DNA of 64,000 nt from contig NZ_BBVD01000009.1 in NCBI RefSeq assembly GCF_000964545.1, positions 243,531 to 307,530 of the forward strand, written 5' to 3'. Made by a program: the position numbers and the translations under genes. This DNA is from Comamonas thiooxydans (GTDB lineage: Bacteria; Pseudomonadota; Gammaproteobacteria; Burkholderiales; Burkholderiaceae_C). Shown piece by piece: positions 15,025 to 24,219 of the stretch; position 1 is the first letter of the stretch, and the number at the start of each line of letters is the position of its first letter. A model generated the notes under the pieces. The model was given only the letters and a program-made list of their open reading frames with translations, did not search any database and was not told the origin of the DNA.

Positions 15025-16338
15025 TTGCGCCGTTCCATTCTTCTTGTCCTCGCTTCTTTCTTTGTGATTTGGGCAGTGGAGGCTTTTTGGCTCTCACCAT
15101 CGCCACCTGGTGACCTGCTGTGGGTGATGCGGCAAGAAGGCATGCTGCTCACCGGTATTCTGGCTTTGGGGGCCATGACTGCCATCATGGTTTTGGCCTT
15201 GCGCCCTCGGTGGGTGGAGTCGCCTTTGGGCGGCATGGATAAGGCATACCGTTTGCACAAATGGCTGGGCATCATTGCCATTACGTTGAGCTTGGCGCAC
15301 TGGCTGGCCAAGCAGTCCAAGCCCCTTATCGCGACGGCTATTGGTAGCACTGGCAGGCTGGCCAAAGTACCCGTGCCCGAGTGGGTCAGCCTCCTAAAGC
15401 CCTATGCCAAAACCTTGGGCGAATGGACCTTCTATGCATTGATCCTGATGCTGGTCATTACGCTGGCTCGTCGCGCAGTTCCATACAAGCGCTGGTACTG
15501 GTTTCATCGATTCATGCCTCTGGCGTATTTGATACTGGTGTTTCATGGCATTGTGCTGACTCCTCCTGGCTATTGGAGCGGAGTGGGCGGCTGGCTGCTG
15601 GCGTTGACAATGGCCCTCGGCGTCGTTGCCGCCGTGATGCAACTGGTGCGTGACCTGCGATCGCGCTATCCCCATGCGGGCACCGTACTGTCATGCACAC
15701 AGCTCGGCGATGTGCTGGAGGTGCAATGCCGTATGGATGATTCCTGGCCAGGCCATGCTGCGGGGCAATTCGCCTTTTTGCGCCTAGCGGGGGAGCAAGA
15801 GGCGCACCCGTTCACGCTGTCCGATGCGGACCAGCAAGATCATGTCGTGCGCTTTCACATCAAACAACTGGGCGACTGGACTCGCAGCCTGCCCGAGCGT
15901 CTGCAGCCCGGCATCGTTGTGGAGCTGGACGGTCCTTATGGCCGCTTTGTGCCTCCGGATCACGATGATGGTGCCGTGCACGTATGGGTTGGCGCCGGCG
16001 TTGGCGCAACCCCCTTTCTATCGTGGCTAGGCCAACTACACCATGACGGTCATGCCCCTCAGGCCTGGCTGCAATACGCCTGCCAGCATGCAGCCGATCC
16101 TCTTGCCCAAGCTCTGGAAGAGGCTGCGACGCTTCATCCCGATGTGCATCTGGATATCTTTGCTGATGGCCGTCGCTGGTCGCCCAAAGAGGTGCTTCAA
16201 CGTTATCAAACCAATAAGCCGCTGCGGGTGTGGTTTTGTGGTCCCGCTGCCATGGGCAAGCAATTAGAGCTGACCCTCAAGCAATCGCTACCAGCGGATT
16301 CCTGGCAACTGCACAGAGAACACTTTGAGTTTCGATAA
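15025..16338 (+). CDS. Ferric-reductase-like membrane flavoprotein (FAD/NAD(P)H-binding)
   Basis: The N-terminal half has about six membrane helices with haem-ligand-type histidines (YRLHKWLGIIAITLSLAHWL; FHRFMPLAYLILVFHGIVL), as in ferric reductase/cytochrome b-558 proteins. The C-terminal half has an FAD-binding barrel (HPFTLSDAD) and a nucleotide-binding fold (VWVGAGVGATPFLSWL; VWFCGPAAMGKQLE). It would move electrons from NAD(P)H through FAD and haem across the inner membrane. TTG 15025 is chosen because GGAG sits 7 nt upstream and the first helix then starts normally; GTG 14968 is the alternative. It is on plus between two minus-strand late phage blocks, so it is an accessory cargo gene. 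Confidence 0.85.
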   Translation: MRRSILLVLASFFVIWAVEAFWLSPSPPGDLLWVMRQEGMLLTGILALGAMTAIMVLALRPRWVESPLGGMDKAYRLHKWLGIIAITLSLAHWLAKQSKPLIATAIGSTGRLAKVPVPEWVSLLKPYAKTLGEWTFYALILMLVITLARRAVPYKRWYWFHRFMPLAYLILVFHGIVLTPPGYWSGVGGWLLALTMALGVVAAVMQLVRDLRSRYPHAGTVLSCTQLGDVLEVQCRMDDSWPGHAAGQFAFLRLAGEQEAHPFTLSDADQQDHVVRFHIKQLGDWTRSLPERLQPGIVVELDGPYGRFVPPDHDDGAVHVWVGAGVGATPFLSWLGQLHHDGHAPQAWLQYACQHAADPLAQALEEAATLHPDVHLDIFADGRRWSPKEVLQRYQTNKPLRVWFCGPAAMGKQLELTLKQSLPADSWQLHREHFEFR

Positions 16339-16408
16339 AACTATCGCGGAGGAAATTCACCAGACCTACCAGAGCTTCAACCTGGATTGATTCGTCACCA
16401 GGCCCTTC

Positions 16409-18229
16409 TTACTGATCCAGCGATCCGCTGTAGTTCCAGCTAACCCCACCGCGAATGTCCGCCGACGCAGACACCATGCTCCAGGCGCTGGCCACGCGCT
16501 GCGCTGAAGTCGTGAGGCCAATCTTGGCCGCCTCCAGCCGCACGGCATTGCTCTGGATGGCCACATCGGCATTGAGCTTGGCCGTCTGCAGGCTGATGTT
16601 GCTGCCGGCCTCGTACTGCTTGATGTCAGCCTCCCAGCGGCGCGTATAGTTCGCGGCCGTCGCCTCGATGGCATTGGCGCTCACCTTGTAGCCATCCACC
16701 AGAATGGCCGACTGCTTGGCCGCGGCGTCCATCTTGGCTACTTCAGCCGACAGGCGCGCCTTCCAGCCATCCCACTCCAGGCCCTTCGCGGCAATCTTGA
16801 CCTGGGCCTGGGCAATCGCCACCCGGGCACGCTCGGCCTGAGCGCTGGCAAAGGCGCTATACGCCTGTACCTGGGATCGGTAGGCATCCTGTTTGATGGC
16901 CTCGCCCTGGGCGCGCGCCTTGTACAGCTCCACCTTGGAAGTCTCGGCATTGAGGGTTGCCACAAAGGCGCGGATTGCCTCGCCACCGGCCTGAATCCGG
17001 GTCTGCTCCAGGCTCACCAGCGTCTGGGCGGCCTGCACGCGGGTCTTGTAAATCTCCACGGCCGCCATGCGCCCATCAATCTCGGCCTTGTAGCGCGCCA
17101 CCAGCGACTGATTGATCTCGGCCTTGGTCTGCTCGGCCTGCAGCATGGCCTTGTAGACCTCCACCTTGTTCATCTCGGCCTTGATGACAGTTTCATAGGC
17201 CATGGCATAGGCGCGGTAGCCATCCAGCAGTGCCTTGAAGCGCTCGAGCGCCGCGTTATGGGTCGCAATGCCATGGTCGGCCGTCGCCTTGGCCGCCTCA
17301 AACGACAGGCGATCGAGCTGCATGGCCTGGTCCATCAACTGCCCTTCCAGCGCCAGCCCCTGGGTGATTGCATCCTTGACGTTGCTCTGCTCAAGCTCGG
17401 CCTGCTTGATGGCAATATCGCGCGACAGGCCCGAGAGCTTGTCGTGGAACTCGCGCCGGGCATCGGCCAGTTGGCCGACCAGCACGCCGGACGGCAGCGG
17501 AAAGCCCAGCGCCTCGGCCGCGCGCATCACCTCCTGCTCACGCGCCAGCGCCACCTGGGTTTCGCGGTCGCGCGATCGATCCCAGATGGCCTGCTCTGCT
17601 TCGGGCTTCAGCCCGGTGCCGCCCTGAATGCGGGCGCTGATTACGGCCTGCAGATTACTCAGCAACTGCGAGGCATAGCCTGGCGCACGCTTGAACTCGA
17701 ATGGCGCAGGCTCCAGCAGCTGCAGCTCGGGCATGTCGTCCAGTTTGGCCAGCCAGTCCTCGTGCAGGTTCACCCCGCCAAACTGGTGCGTGGTCAGCGC
17801 CAGAAACTCCGGCGCATCGGGCAGGCTCACATCGGGGGCATCGGGAATCGCCACCTCGCGCATCTGGGGCAAGACCGGCGCCTGGCCGATCACCAGCTCG
17901 GGAGCGGCGCCAAAGTCCATGGCCGGCGGCTGCAGATCAAAGCCGGGCACCTCCACATCGGGCAGGCTGGCCAGATCCAGCTGGCCAGGCATATCGCCCG
18001 GCACCGCAAAGCCCACCTGCGGCATCGTGGGCAGGTCCGGCACTTCGGGCAAAGATGGTGCCGCAATCGTGCCCCAGCGCACGCTGATGGTGGGGGTGGG
18101 CAGCACCAGGTTGTTGAAAGCGTCCTGCATGGACTTGGACTCGCGCAGAGCCTGGTCGGCCAGTGCAATCGAGCGCTGGTACTTGTCCTGAACAATTTCG
18201 GCCGGGCCGTTGAAATCAAACTCTGCCAT
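16409..18229 (-). CDS. Long coiled-coil phage virion/tail protein
   Basis: 606 residues. The first 180 are Pro/Asp-rich, with repeated P-D-(L/V)-P steps (PSLPEVPDLPTMPQ, VSLPDAPEF). Residues ~200-580 are almost continuous helix, with recurring units such as KVEVYKAMLQAEQTKAEINQ, AAVEIYKTRVQAAQT and KVELYKARAQGEAIKQ at roughly 40-60 residue spacing. It is the last gene of the tail block. The shape suggests a fibrous tail or appendage component. No named family was recognised. Confidence 0.75.
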   Translation of the reverse strand: MAEFDFNGPAEIVQDKYQRSIALADQALRESKSMQDAFNNLVLPTPTISVRWGTIAAPSLPEVPDLPTMPQVGFAVPGDMPGQLDLASLPDVEVPGFDLQPPAMDFGAAPELVIGQAPVLPQMREVAIPDAPDVSLPDAPEFLALTTHQFGGVNLHEDWLAKLDDMPELQLLEPAPFEFKRAPGYASQLLSNLQAVISARIQGGTGLKPEAEQAIWDRSRDRETQVALAREQEVMRAAEALGFPLPSGVLVGQLADARREFHDKLSGLSRDIAIKQAELEQSNVKDAITQGLALEGQLMDQAMQLDRLSFEAAKATADHGIATHNAALERFKALLDGYRAYAMAYETVIKAEMNKVEVYKAMLQAEQTKAEINQSLVARYKAEIDGRMAAVEIYKTRVQAAQTLVSLEQTRIQAGGEAIRAFVATLNAETSKVELYKARAQGEAIKQDAYRSQVQAYSAFASAQAERARVAIAQAQVKIAAKGLEWDGWKARLSAEVAKMDAAAKQSAILVDGYKVSANAIEATAANYTRRWEADIKQYEAGSNISLQTAKLNADVAIQSNAVRLEAAKIGLTTSAQRVASAWSMVSASADIRGGVSWNYSGSLDQ

Positions 18230-18230
18230 C

Positions 18231-18671
18231 TCAAACTCTCCGTGTTTTGGACTTCACGCTCATCACCTCCACGCGGTCCAGCGTGAAGGCCTGGCCGTCT
18301 GGGGTGCTCAGGCCGAAGCCCAGATAGTTCTCGCGGATGCCCTTGCCCACCGGGCAGCGCGTCTGGTCGCTCTCGCGCAGTGGAAAGGTGTAGCCCCAAG
18401 CCTGATCTTTCGGGCCAAATACCGTAAACCGCGCCTCGCCCTGGCCGCGCATGGACAGATAGACCATGGCAATCTGCTGCTTCAGGGTGTTCTCTCGCAG
18501 CGTGGCCGGCAGGCGCAGCTCGGTCGTGATCGGCAGACCTGCATCATTATCGCCGCCAAAGGCAAACAGCCCGTCCACACCCGCGCAGTGCGTGGTCGTG
18601 ACGCTATCAAAATCATGGCGCGTGTACTCGGTGACGGCGCCGCTCAAGGTGTTGCAAACAATGGTGTTCAT
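18231..18671 (-). CDS. Phage virion/tail protein of unknown function
   Basis: 146 residues, starting MNTIVCNTLSGAVTEYTRHDFDS, mostly beta-strand pattern (GEARFTVFGPKDQAWGYTFPLRES). It sits 1 nt before the coiled-coil gene and 4 nt after the next upstream gene, within an uninterrupted tail operon. I do not recognise the family. Confidence 0.75.
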   Translation of the reverse strand: MNTIVCNTLSGAVTEYTRHDFDSVTTTHCAGVDGLFAFGGDNDAGLPITTELRLPATLRENTLKQQIAMVYLSMRGQGEARFTVFGPKDQAWGYTFPLRESDQTRCPVGKGIRENYLGFGLSTPDGQAFTLDRVEVMSVKSKTRRV

Positions 18672-18675
18672 GGTT

Positions 18676-20943
18676 CTAGGCAGAGGCTATGAATCCGGTC
18701 ATCTGGGCCGGGTTGATCGGGGCGATGGACGCCAGCGGCACGGGCGAACCCCGGGGCGGAAGTGCCCAGGCCGCAACCACTTTGTCCTCCTGCAGTAGCT
18801 CCACAACGCCAGCGGCACTGCTGCCCTGCCAGCTCCCCGGGTCGATGGCGGCGCGCACCGCCAGCGATGGCAAGGCCTCCAAACTGGGCCAGGGGATGGG
18901 GTAGTTCTGGGGCGTGAGCGTGGCGCCAGTGGTCACGACTTCCAGCGGCGCGTCGTAGGAGGGCACGTAATAAGGCACATCGCAGCCCACAATCAGCTGC
19001 TCGCCTTCGGGGCCCGTCGCCGGAAGCTGGCCCTTCTCGGTCATGGACTGGTATTCGGGCGGCACGGATCGCTCCAGATCCTCGGTAGCCAGCCAAGAGC
19101 CTTTGCCGCCGGTCACCGATGCCTCGGCAACGCCGGCCAGCGACTGGCGAAAGAACACCTGCCCCTTGCGCTCAAACACCACGGCCGCCTTGGTGCCGCT
19201 GGTCGTGACCGTGCTCGCGTCATTGACACCAGCAGGCACAAAGGCCTGTGTCACCACCTCCAGATAGGCCACGAATTCCAGCAAGGGATCGATGTACAGC
19301 AACTGCCTGCGCGCCGCGATGCCTTCGACGGCACGGATCGTGAACAGCTCCGGCTGCAACAGCTCGTTGTTGTGGCGCACTTCGTAGCTGTATTCGGTGA
19401 CCACTTGCACATCGACATCCAGAAGGGCTATCGACCCCCAGGGCGTCTGCAGCAGCTTCTTGGAAACCAGCTGGCCGCTACGCGTCTTGACGGCCGCCTC
19501 GCTGATCGCTGCACTGGCAATGAAGTCACGCCACTCCTGCAATACAGCGGCACCAGCTTCTCCCTCGGGTAGCTGAAACAAGAGGCTGACGCGGCCGCCT
19601 TCTGGCGGATCTTCGATGTTCTCGACGTTGATATAGCGGTAGAAATATATGCCGTCTCCCCGCGCCAATGCCTGCGAGTCTGCATCCGGGCGATCCAGGC
19701 GCACGGTCACATGCTGGCTGTCCTGCGACTGCAGGCTGAAGACTTGCCGGTCATCATTCCAGCCATAGCCCAGCAGCACCGGCGCGCTGCGGGTGAACTC
19801 ATACTGATAGACCCAATCCCAGGCCACCTGCCTCGTGAAATTGACCTGCGCCGGAGCGATGCCGCCCTCGCGGAACGGAATCACGAACAAGCCGGATTGA
19901 CTCGACCTCATGGAGCCTTGCGAGCTCTGACGCCATTGCGGCGAAGTGGGAGGAAAGCTCACACCCGCTGGTATCACCACCGTCATGTTGGCCGAGCCGA
20001 CCGCCACCGTATCCAGTTCATAGCCACCAGCCGAATTGATGCGCAGCTTCAGCTCGTGGGTTAGTGCCTGCTCGGCAATCCACTTGCGCTGCGCCAGGGT
20101 CGGCAATTCCTTCAGGCCAATGCTCTGACTAGGGCTCACCACGCCCACGCTCACGCCGGTACCGCCGCGCAGCCGGCTCTCGCGTGCTACCCCGTTCACA
20201 TCCGCAATCACGGTGTCAGCAGGGAGCACTGGCGTGAAGGTCGCAATGACTTCGGGTACCGCAAACACTTCATCCGGGCTGATGACAAAAGACGCATCGG
20301 ACACCAGCGGCGCCTCGGCCACACTCACGCTCTGCTTGTCCAGCTTCGCTTGGACATAGACACCATGGACGCCGATAAAACCCAGGCCGCCATTGGCATC
20401 ACCGTAGGCCATACCCAGGGCAATGCTGCTCGCGCTTCTGGGCTGGGGCACCACGGAGTCGCGCAGTCGGTGCTTGCGATTGGGCATTTCTTCAATGTCG
20501 CCCCCTCGGTTCGTCGCGTCCGTGAAATAGCGCGCGCTGCGGTTGGAGACCCAGGCTCCCGTGCCGCCAAATGCACTGTTCACTTTGCGATAGCGCCAGC
20601 GGCCGGCGTGGTAGCCGACCAGGTACAGCTGCGCTGCGGTGCGAACCAGCACGCCTCGATCCCCGCTTTCCAGATCGGGCTGCTCGGGCCACAGCTGCAC
20701 GATGGTGGTATTGCCCACCGTGGTGATGCGATACGGGCTGCCGTCGCCCAGCACGCCGCTTTCGGTGGGATTGGGCACATGCGCAAACGTCGCGCGCCGT
20801 GCAAAGCGAGCGAAAGCATCCTGCACCGCCCTCACCTGGTCGCGCGAAGCACTGCCCTCCTCAACACGCAGCTGCACCGGCGCAAGCCCGTTGAAGGGCT
20901 CGCCCGTCACCCTGCGATTGAAGGGATTGAATAGCTCAGCCAT
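18676..20943 (-). CDS. Large phage tail protein
   Basis: 755 residues from ATG 20943 (MAELFNPFNRRVTGEPFNGL); a further in-frame upstream Met lacks a ribosome site. It is all-beta in character, with an N-terminal segment on residues 1-120 (VQLWPEQPDLESGDRGVLVRTAAQLYLVGYHAGRWRYRK) suggesting a baseplate or tube-type structural domain. It overlaps the upstream gene's end by 8 nt, so it is coupled. Product and partner are inferred from the tail-operon position only. Confidence 0.78.
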   Translation of the reverse strand: MAELFNPFNRRVTGEPFNGLAPVQLRVEEGSASRDQVRAVQDAFARFARRATFAHVPNPTESGVLGDGSPYRITTVGNTTIVQLWPEQPDLESGDRGVLVRTAAQLYLVGYHAGRWRYRKVNSAFGGTGAWVSNRSARYFTDATNRGGDIEEMPNRKHRLRDSVVPQPRSASSIALGMAYGDANGGLGFIGVHGVYVQAKLDKQSVSVAEAPLVSDASFVISPDEVFAVPEVIATFTPVLPADTVIADVNGVARESRLRGGTGVSVGVVSPSQSIGLKELPTLAQRKWIAEQALTHELKLRINSAGGYELDTVAVGSANMTVVIPAGVSFPPTSPQWRQSSQGSMRSSQSGLFVIPFREGGIAPAQVNFTRQVAWDWVYQYEFTRSAPVLLGYGWNDDRQVFSLQSQDSQHVTVRLDRPDADSQALARGDGIYFYRYINVENIEDPPEGGRVSLLFQLPEGEAGAAVLQEWRDFIASAAISEAAVKTRSGQLVSKKLLQTPWGSIALLDVDVQVVTEYSYEVRHNNELLQPELFTIRAVEGIAARRQLLYIDPLLEFVAYLEVVTQAFVPAGVNDASTVTTSGTKAAVVFERKGQVFFRQSLAGVAEASVTGGKGSWLATEDLERSVPPEYQSMTEKGQLPATGPEGEQLIVGCDVPYYVPSYDAPLEVVTTGATLTPQNYPIPWPSLEALPSLAVRAAIDPGSWQGSSAAGVVELLQEDKVVAAWALPPRGSPVPLASIAPINPAQMTGFIASA

Positions 20944-22105
20944 GCGGCACCGCCATGTACTGAGGAATGCCATTCACCTCGCGGAAGGCCGCGCTTACCT
21001 CCTTGGCTGGAGTCTTGAACCGGTTGGCCGTCAGGCTGGTGGTCTGTCCACCGTCAAAGCCGGCCACCACCTCGCCGCCGGCAATGCACAACATGGCCGC
21101 GCCCGCCCCGGTGCCGTCGCCCAGCGCCAGCCGATGGCCCGGTGCCTCTATTCCTGAGCCCAGCACAACCGGGCCGCGCTTGGTCGCGGTATAGATCAGG
21201 CCGTCAAAGGTTTCCCCGCCCAGGAAAATCAGATCCTGGGTCGTGCCCACATAGATGCCCGTATCCACGGGCACCAAGGCCGTAATCTCTGCCGTCATGG
21301 GCTTGAAGTCGCGCCAGTCGCTCAGATGCGGCACGGCGGGTCGGCTGGCCCACAGCACCTTGCCCTGGGCCACAAGCACACGGCCGCGCCAGAACGCCAT
21401 CAGCGTGCCATCTGGCAGCACCTGGGCTCCCAGCGTGCGGGCCGGCAGCACCAGCGCACTATTGCGCCCGCCGAATTCAAAGCTGCGCTCCACCGCAGTA
21501 CCGGCAAAGAACATGCCCTCGCCATCGCGCCCGCTCAGGTAGACATTCAGGGCATACCCAGGCAGCTGCGGCAGCCCATCCAGGCGCAGGCCGCCTTGCA
21601 GCACCGATACCGGCTCGGACACCCGCACCGGCCCCTCGGCGCGGTCGCTTAGGCGCACATGGCTCAGGCCGTAGCGGTACTGCCCCGGCTCCAACTCGCC
21701 AAAGGCAAAATCCAGCGATCCCAGGATGTCCGGCTCGGGCACCGCGAGCATCTGGGCCGTCAGCCCGTCCGTGATGCCGCGCTGCAGCCCCGTCGAAAAC
21801 AGCGTGCGCCCGTCAGGCAGATTGCAGTACCAGACCCGCTCGGGGCCAATGTTGGGCCATAGCACCGTGGTAAGTCCGTGCGCAGCAATCGAAACCAGTG
21901 CCCCCTCGGTCGTCGCCAGCTGAAACCCAGCCCCTTGCCAGAGGTTCTTATGGCAGACCTCAGACAGGCGCTGGTAGCCACCGCGGCGCGATACCTCGCC
22001 ATCCAGGCCAATGTCCACATCCTTGGCGGCCAGCAAGTCCGAAGCCTTCAGACGATGCTCGGCCTGCACATTGTTGATACCGGTAAAGCTCTTGAAGGTC
22101 AGCAT
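20936..22105 (-). CDS. Phage tail protein, beta-propeller-like
   Basis: 389 residues, starting MLTFKSFTGINNVQAEHRLK. It has repeated blades with alternating strand-turn patterns (GDGTGAGAAMLCIAGGEVVAGFDGGQ; VDTGIYVGTTQDLIFLGGETFDGL; RGRVLVAQGKVLWASRPA). Similar proteins occur in the tail blocks of podoviruses with giant internal proteins. It ends inside the start of the next gene. The propeller reading is inferred from sequence periodicity. Confidence 0.75.
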   Translation of the reverse strand: MLTFKSFTGINNVQAEHRLKASDLLAAKDVDIGLDGEVSRRGGYQRLSEVCHKNLWQGAGFQLATTEGALVSIAAHGLTTVLWPNIGPERVWYCNLPDGRTLFSTGLQRGITDGLTAQMLAVPEPDILGSLDFAFGELEPGQYRYGLSHVRLSDRAEGPVRVSEPVSVLQGGLRLDGLPQLPGYALNVYLSGRDGEGMFFAGTAVERSFEFGGRNSALVLPARTLGAQVLPDGTLMAFWRGRVLVAQGKVLWASRPAVPHLSDWRDFKPMTAEITALVPVDTGIYVGTTQDLIFLGGETFDGLIYTATKRGPVVLGSGIEAPGHRLALGDGTGAGAAMLCIAGGEVVAGFDGGQTTSLTANRFKTPAKEVSAAFREVNGIPQYMAVPHG

Positions 22106-22977
22106 TGATTCGTCCTTGCAACGGTCGGGCTGCCCAGCTCCAGGGCAAAGCTCTGGCGAACATGGAAGGCGTAGGTCAGCGGGCCGGGATGGCCCAACTG
22201 CAGGGAATCAGCCGACTCGACCTGCACCACCCTCTGCGCCAGCCTGACGGAAGGCACGCCACCCACGGCCAGAGGGATGCCTGCCGGCCGCAGGCCTGTG
22301 TGAATCCCCGCCCGCCCCAGAGTCAGAGCATGCCCACTGGCCGGCTTGACGACCTGTACCGTGCGCGGCTGGCCCAAGGCCATGGCTTGGCTGGGTGCAG
22401 CCTTGGCTACCTGCACCATCCGCGCGCTGCCCATGCGCAATGCATCCGCGCTTTGTGGCTTCACCACGATGGACGGCAGCTCGATAGCCGCCGCGCCAAA
22501 GCGCATCGCGCGCGCCGCCGGCACCTGGTAGGTCACCGAAGGTTGCGGCTGGGCCTGAGTCGCGGTCGCCTGGCCCGCCACGCACATGCCCAGGCCCCAG
22601 GGCTTGAGCTCCACATCGGTGCCGGTCTTGACCTTGGCAGCGCCCAGCGCCAGCGCGTCGGCAGGCTCGGGGAAAACCGTCAGCACCAGGCGGGCTTGCC
22701 CTTCAACGGCCATGGGCAGCGGTGCTGGGTATAGCGTGGCCTGGAACTTGGCAGTTGGCACGCCGGCCTGCGCCAGCGTCAGCGAAGGTGGGCGAATCGG
22801 CTGCTGAATCCTGTGTGCGCCCAGCGCCAGCGCGTCGGCCGATGGCGCCAGCAACACCCGCACAGAGGTTTGCGTGCCGCTGAGCGCCATGGGAATGCCG
22901 CGCGTAGGTACCAGCGGTGCTTCGGACGAGCCCCCCGAGCTATTGATGGAAGCGCCATTGATGAGCGGATAACTCAT
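22099..22977 (-). CDS. Repeat-containing phage tail protein
   Basis: 292 residues from ATG 22977, which overlaps the upstream stop (ATGA). At least seven degenerate repeats centre on an ALxLG or similar core: ADALALGAHRI, ADALALGAAKV, ADALRMGSARM, AMALGQPRT, ALTLGRAGI, ADSLQLGHPG and FALELGSPTV. They are separated by short hydrophobic strands (VQVVKPAS). The regular short repeats suggest a fibrous or beta-solenoid structure. The family is unknown. Confidence 0.75.
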   Translation of the reverse strand: MSYPLINGASINSSGGSSEAPLVPTRGIPMALSGTQTSVRVLLAPSADALALGAHRIQQPIRPPSLTLAQAGVPTAKFQATLYPAPLPMAVEGQARLVLTVFPEPADALALGAAKVKTGTDVELKPWGLGMCVAGQATATQAQPQPSVTYQVPAARAMRFGAAAIELPSIVVKPQSADALRMGSARMVQVAKAAPSQAMALGQPRTVQVVKPASGHALTLGRAGIHTGLRPAGIPLAVGGVPSVRLAQRVVQVESADSLQLGHPGPLTYAFHVRQSFALELGSPTVARTNQC

Positions 22978-24203
22978 GAACCGCCATCCACCATAAAGAC
23001 ACCGCGCCAATAGAAGCGTCCAGGGATGGGGCCACCGACGCCGGCTTGAGTGACCGTGACTTTAATGTCTTCGACCAGCGCGCCACCGGCGGCAATCGGG
23101 ATGCGATGGACGCTCAAGTTCCCGCTGGCCACCAGCGAATCCAGGCTCACGGCATTGGCAAAGCGGGTGGGATCGGCCTCGGTGCCAAGGGAAACCACGG
23201 GCATCTGCGTCACATCCGTGCTCGCGCGCCCCATAAAGCCCACCTCGGTCACCATCAGAGGGTGGCGAAAGTTGGTGCTCTGCACCACCGGCATGACCTG
23301 CGGCACCAGGTTCCCGCGCAGCGAGTTGTCCTCGGTATCAAGCACCGACAAAATTTCGCCGGGGATCAATGCGGGTTCTTCGCTGAAGGTCAGGGAATCA
23401 ATCGCTTTCTCGACCACCACATCGGCCCAGTATTGATAGCCGTTGGGCGTGGAAGGCGTGAACACCGCGCCTTGCTTGAAGTTGTTGTAGCTACCAGCAG
23501 CCCAAGCCTTGGGCGCCCCAATGTCTGCCGGCCAAAAGCCTCCGGTACTCTCATGCGCCAGCGCCAGGTCCTGCCAGATCCGGTAATGGTTACCGCTGTA
23601 CTCTCTGTCTTTTGGGCGCTGGGCTGGCAAGGGCTGCAGCACGGGGTAGGCGCCGAGCTGCACCGCCCAATCGACGAGCGAACGTGACCTGAACACAAAA
23701 CTGTTGGTTCCAGCGGGGCGCTTCTCGCCTGCCTCGACCGCAGCACCGAGCAATACCGACTGGTTCTCGCCACCAATGCGCGCCACCGTGCCATCGTCCT
23801 GCAAGAACGACTCCAGCATGCCGGCAGTCACATTGGCGCTGACCTTGGTGCCAACAGGCCACGCCTTGGCCAAGGTCCCTTCTTGGGCGCGAAACACCTC
23901 AAAGATATTGGTAAAGCGGGTGTATACATGCACGATTTCAAACACACCGGGCATGCTGTCATGGGTGAGCGTGACGGGCTGGGCGCGATCCAGCTGACCA
24001 GTACCTTCTACAAACAGGTCCGCATGCGCTGGATCACTCACCTCAAATACGTAGTAACTGCCATCACCAGGAACCCAGGACTCCGGCAGATCTTCATACT
24101 GACTGCCATCCGGCAAGAGTGTGTAGTACGGTGGAGGGGTGTCCAGCAACGGGGTCTGCAGCGCAGCTTCAGCGCTATTGCTAAAAAGCATCTTGCGGGC
24201 CAT
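22974..24203 (-). CDS. Phage tail/virion protein of unknown function
   Basis: 409 residues, starting MARKMLFSNSAEAALQTPLL. Segments such as PESWVPGDGSYYVFEVSDPAHADLFVEGTGQL and TRFTNIFEVFRAQEGTLAKAWPVGT recall the early domains of tail-fibre or receptor-binding assemblies. The C-terminal part carries VTQAGVGGPIPGRFYWRG. It lies 16 nt after the duplicated-domain gene, in the same operon. Confidence 0.75.
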   Translation of the reverse strand: MARKMLFSNSAEAALQTPLLDTPPPYYTLLPDGSQYEDLPESWVPGDGSYYVFEVSDPAHADLFVEGTGQLDRAQPVTLTHDSMPGVFEIVHVYTRFTNIFEVFRAQEGTLAKAWPVGTKVSANVTAGMLESFLQDDGTVARIGGENQSVLLGAAVEAGEKRPAGTNSFVFRSRSLVDWAVQLGAYPVLQPLPAQRPKDREYSGNHYRIWQDLALAHESTGGFWPADIGAPKAWAAGSYNNFKQGAVFTPSTPNGYQYWADVVVEKAIDSLTFSEEPALIPGEILSVLDTEDNSLRGNLVPQVMPVVQSTNFRHPLMVTEVGFMGRASTDVTQMPVVSLGTEADPTRFANAVSLDSLVASGNLSVHRIPIAAGGALVEDIKVTVTQAGVGGPIPGRFYWRGVFMVDGGS

Positions 24204-24219
24204 GGCGCTCCCCTCCCCC

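Noticed and set aside
15025..16338. The flavoprotein as a phage-essential gene
   Set aside because: It is on the opposite strand to its neighbours and has host-type architecture, so it is read as cargo.
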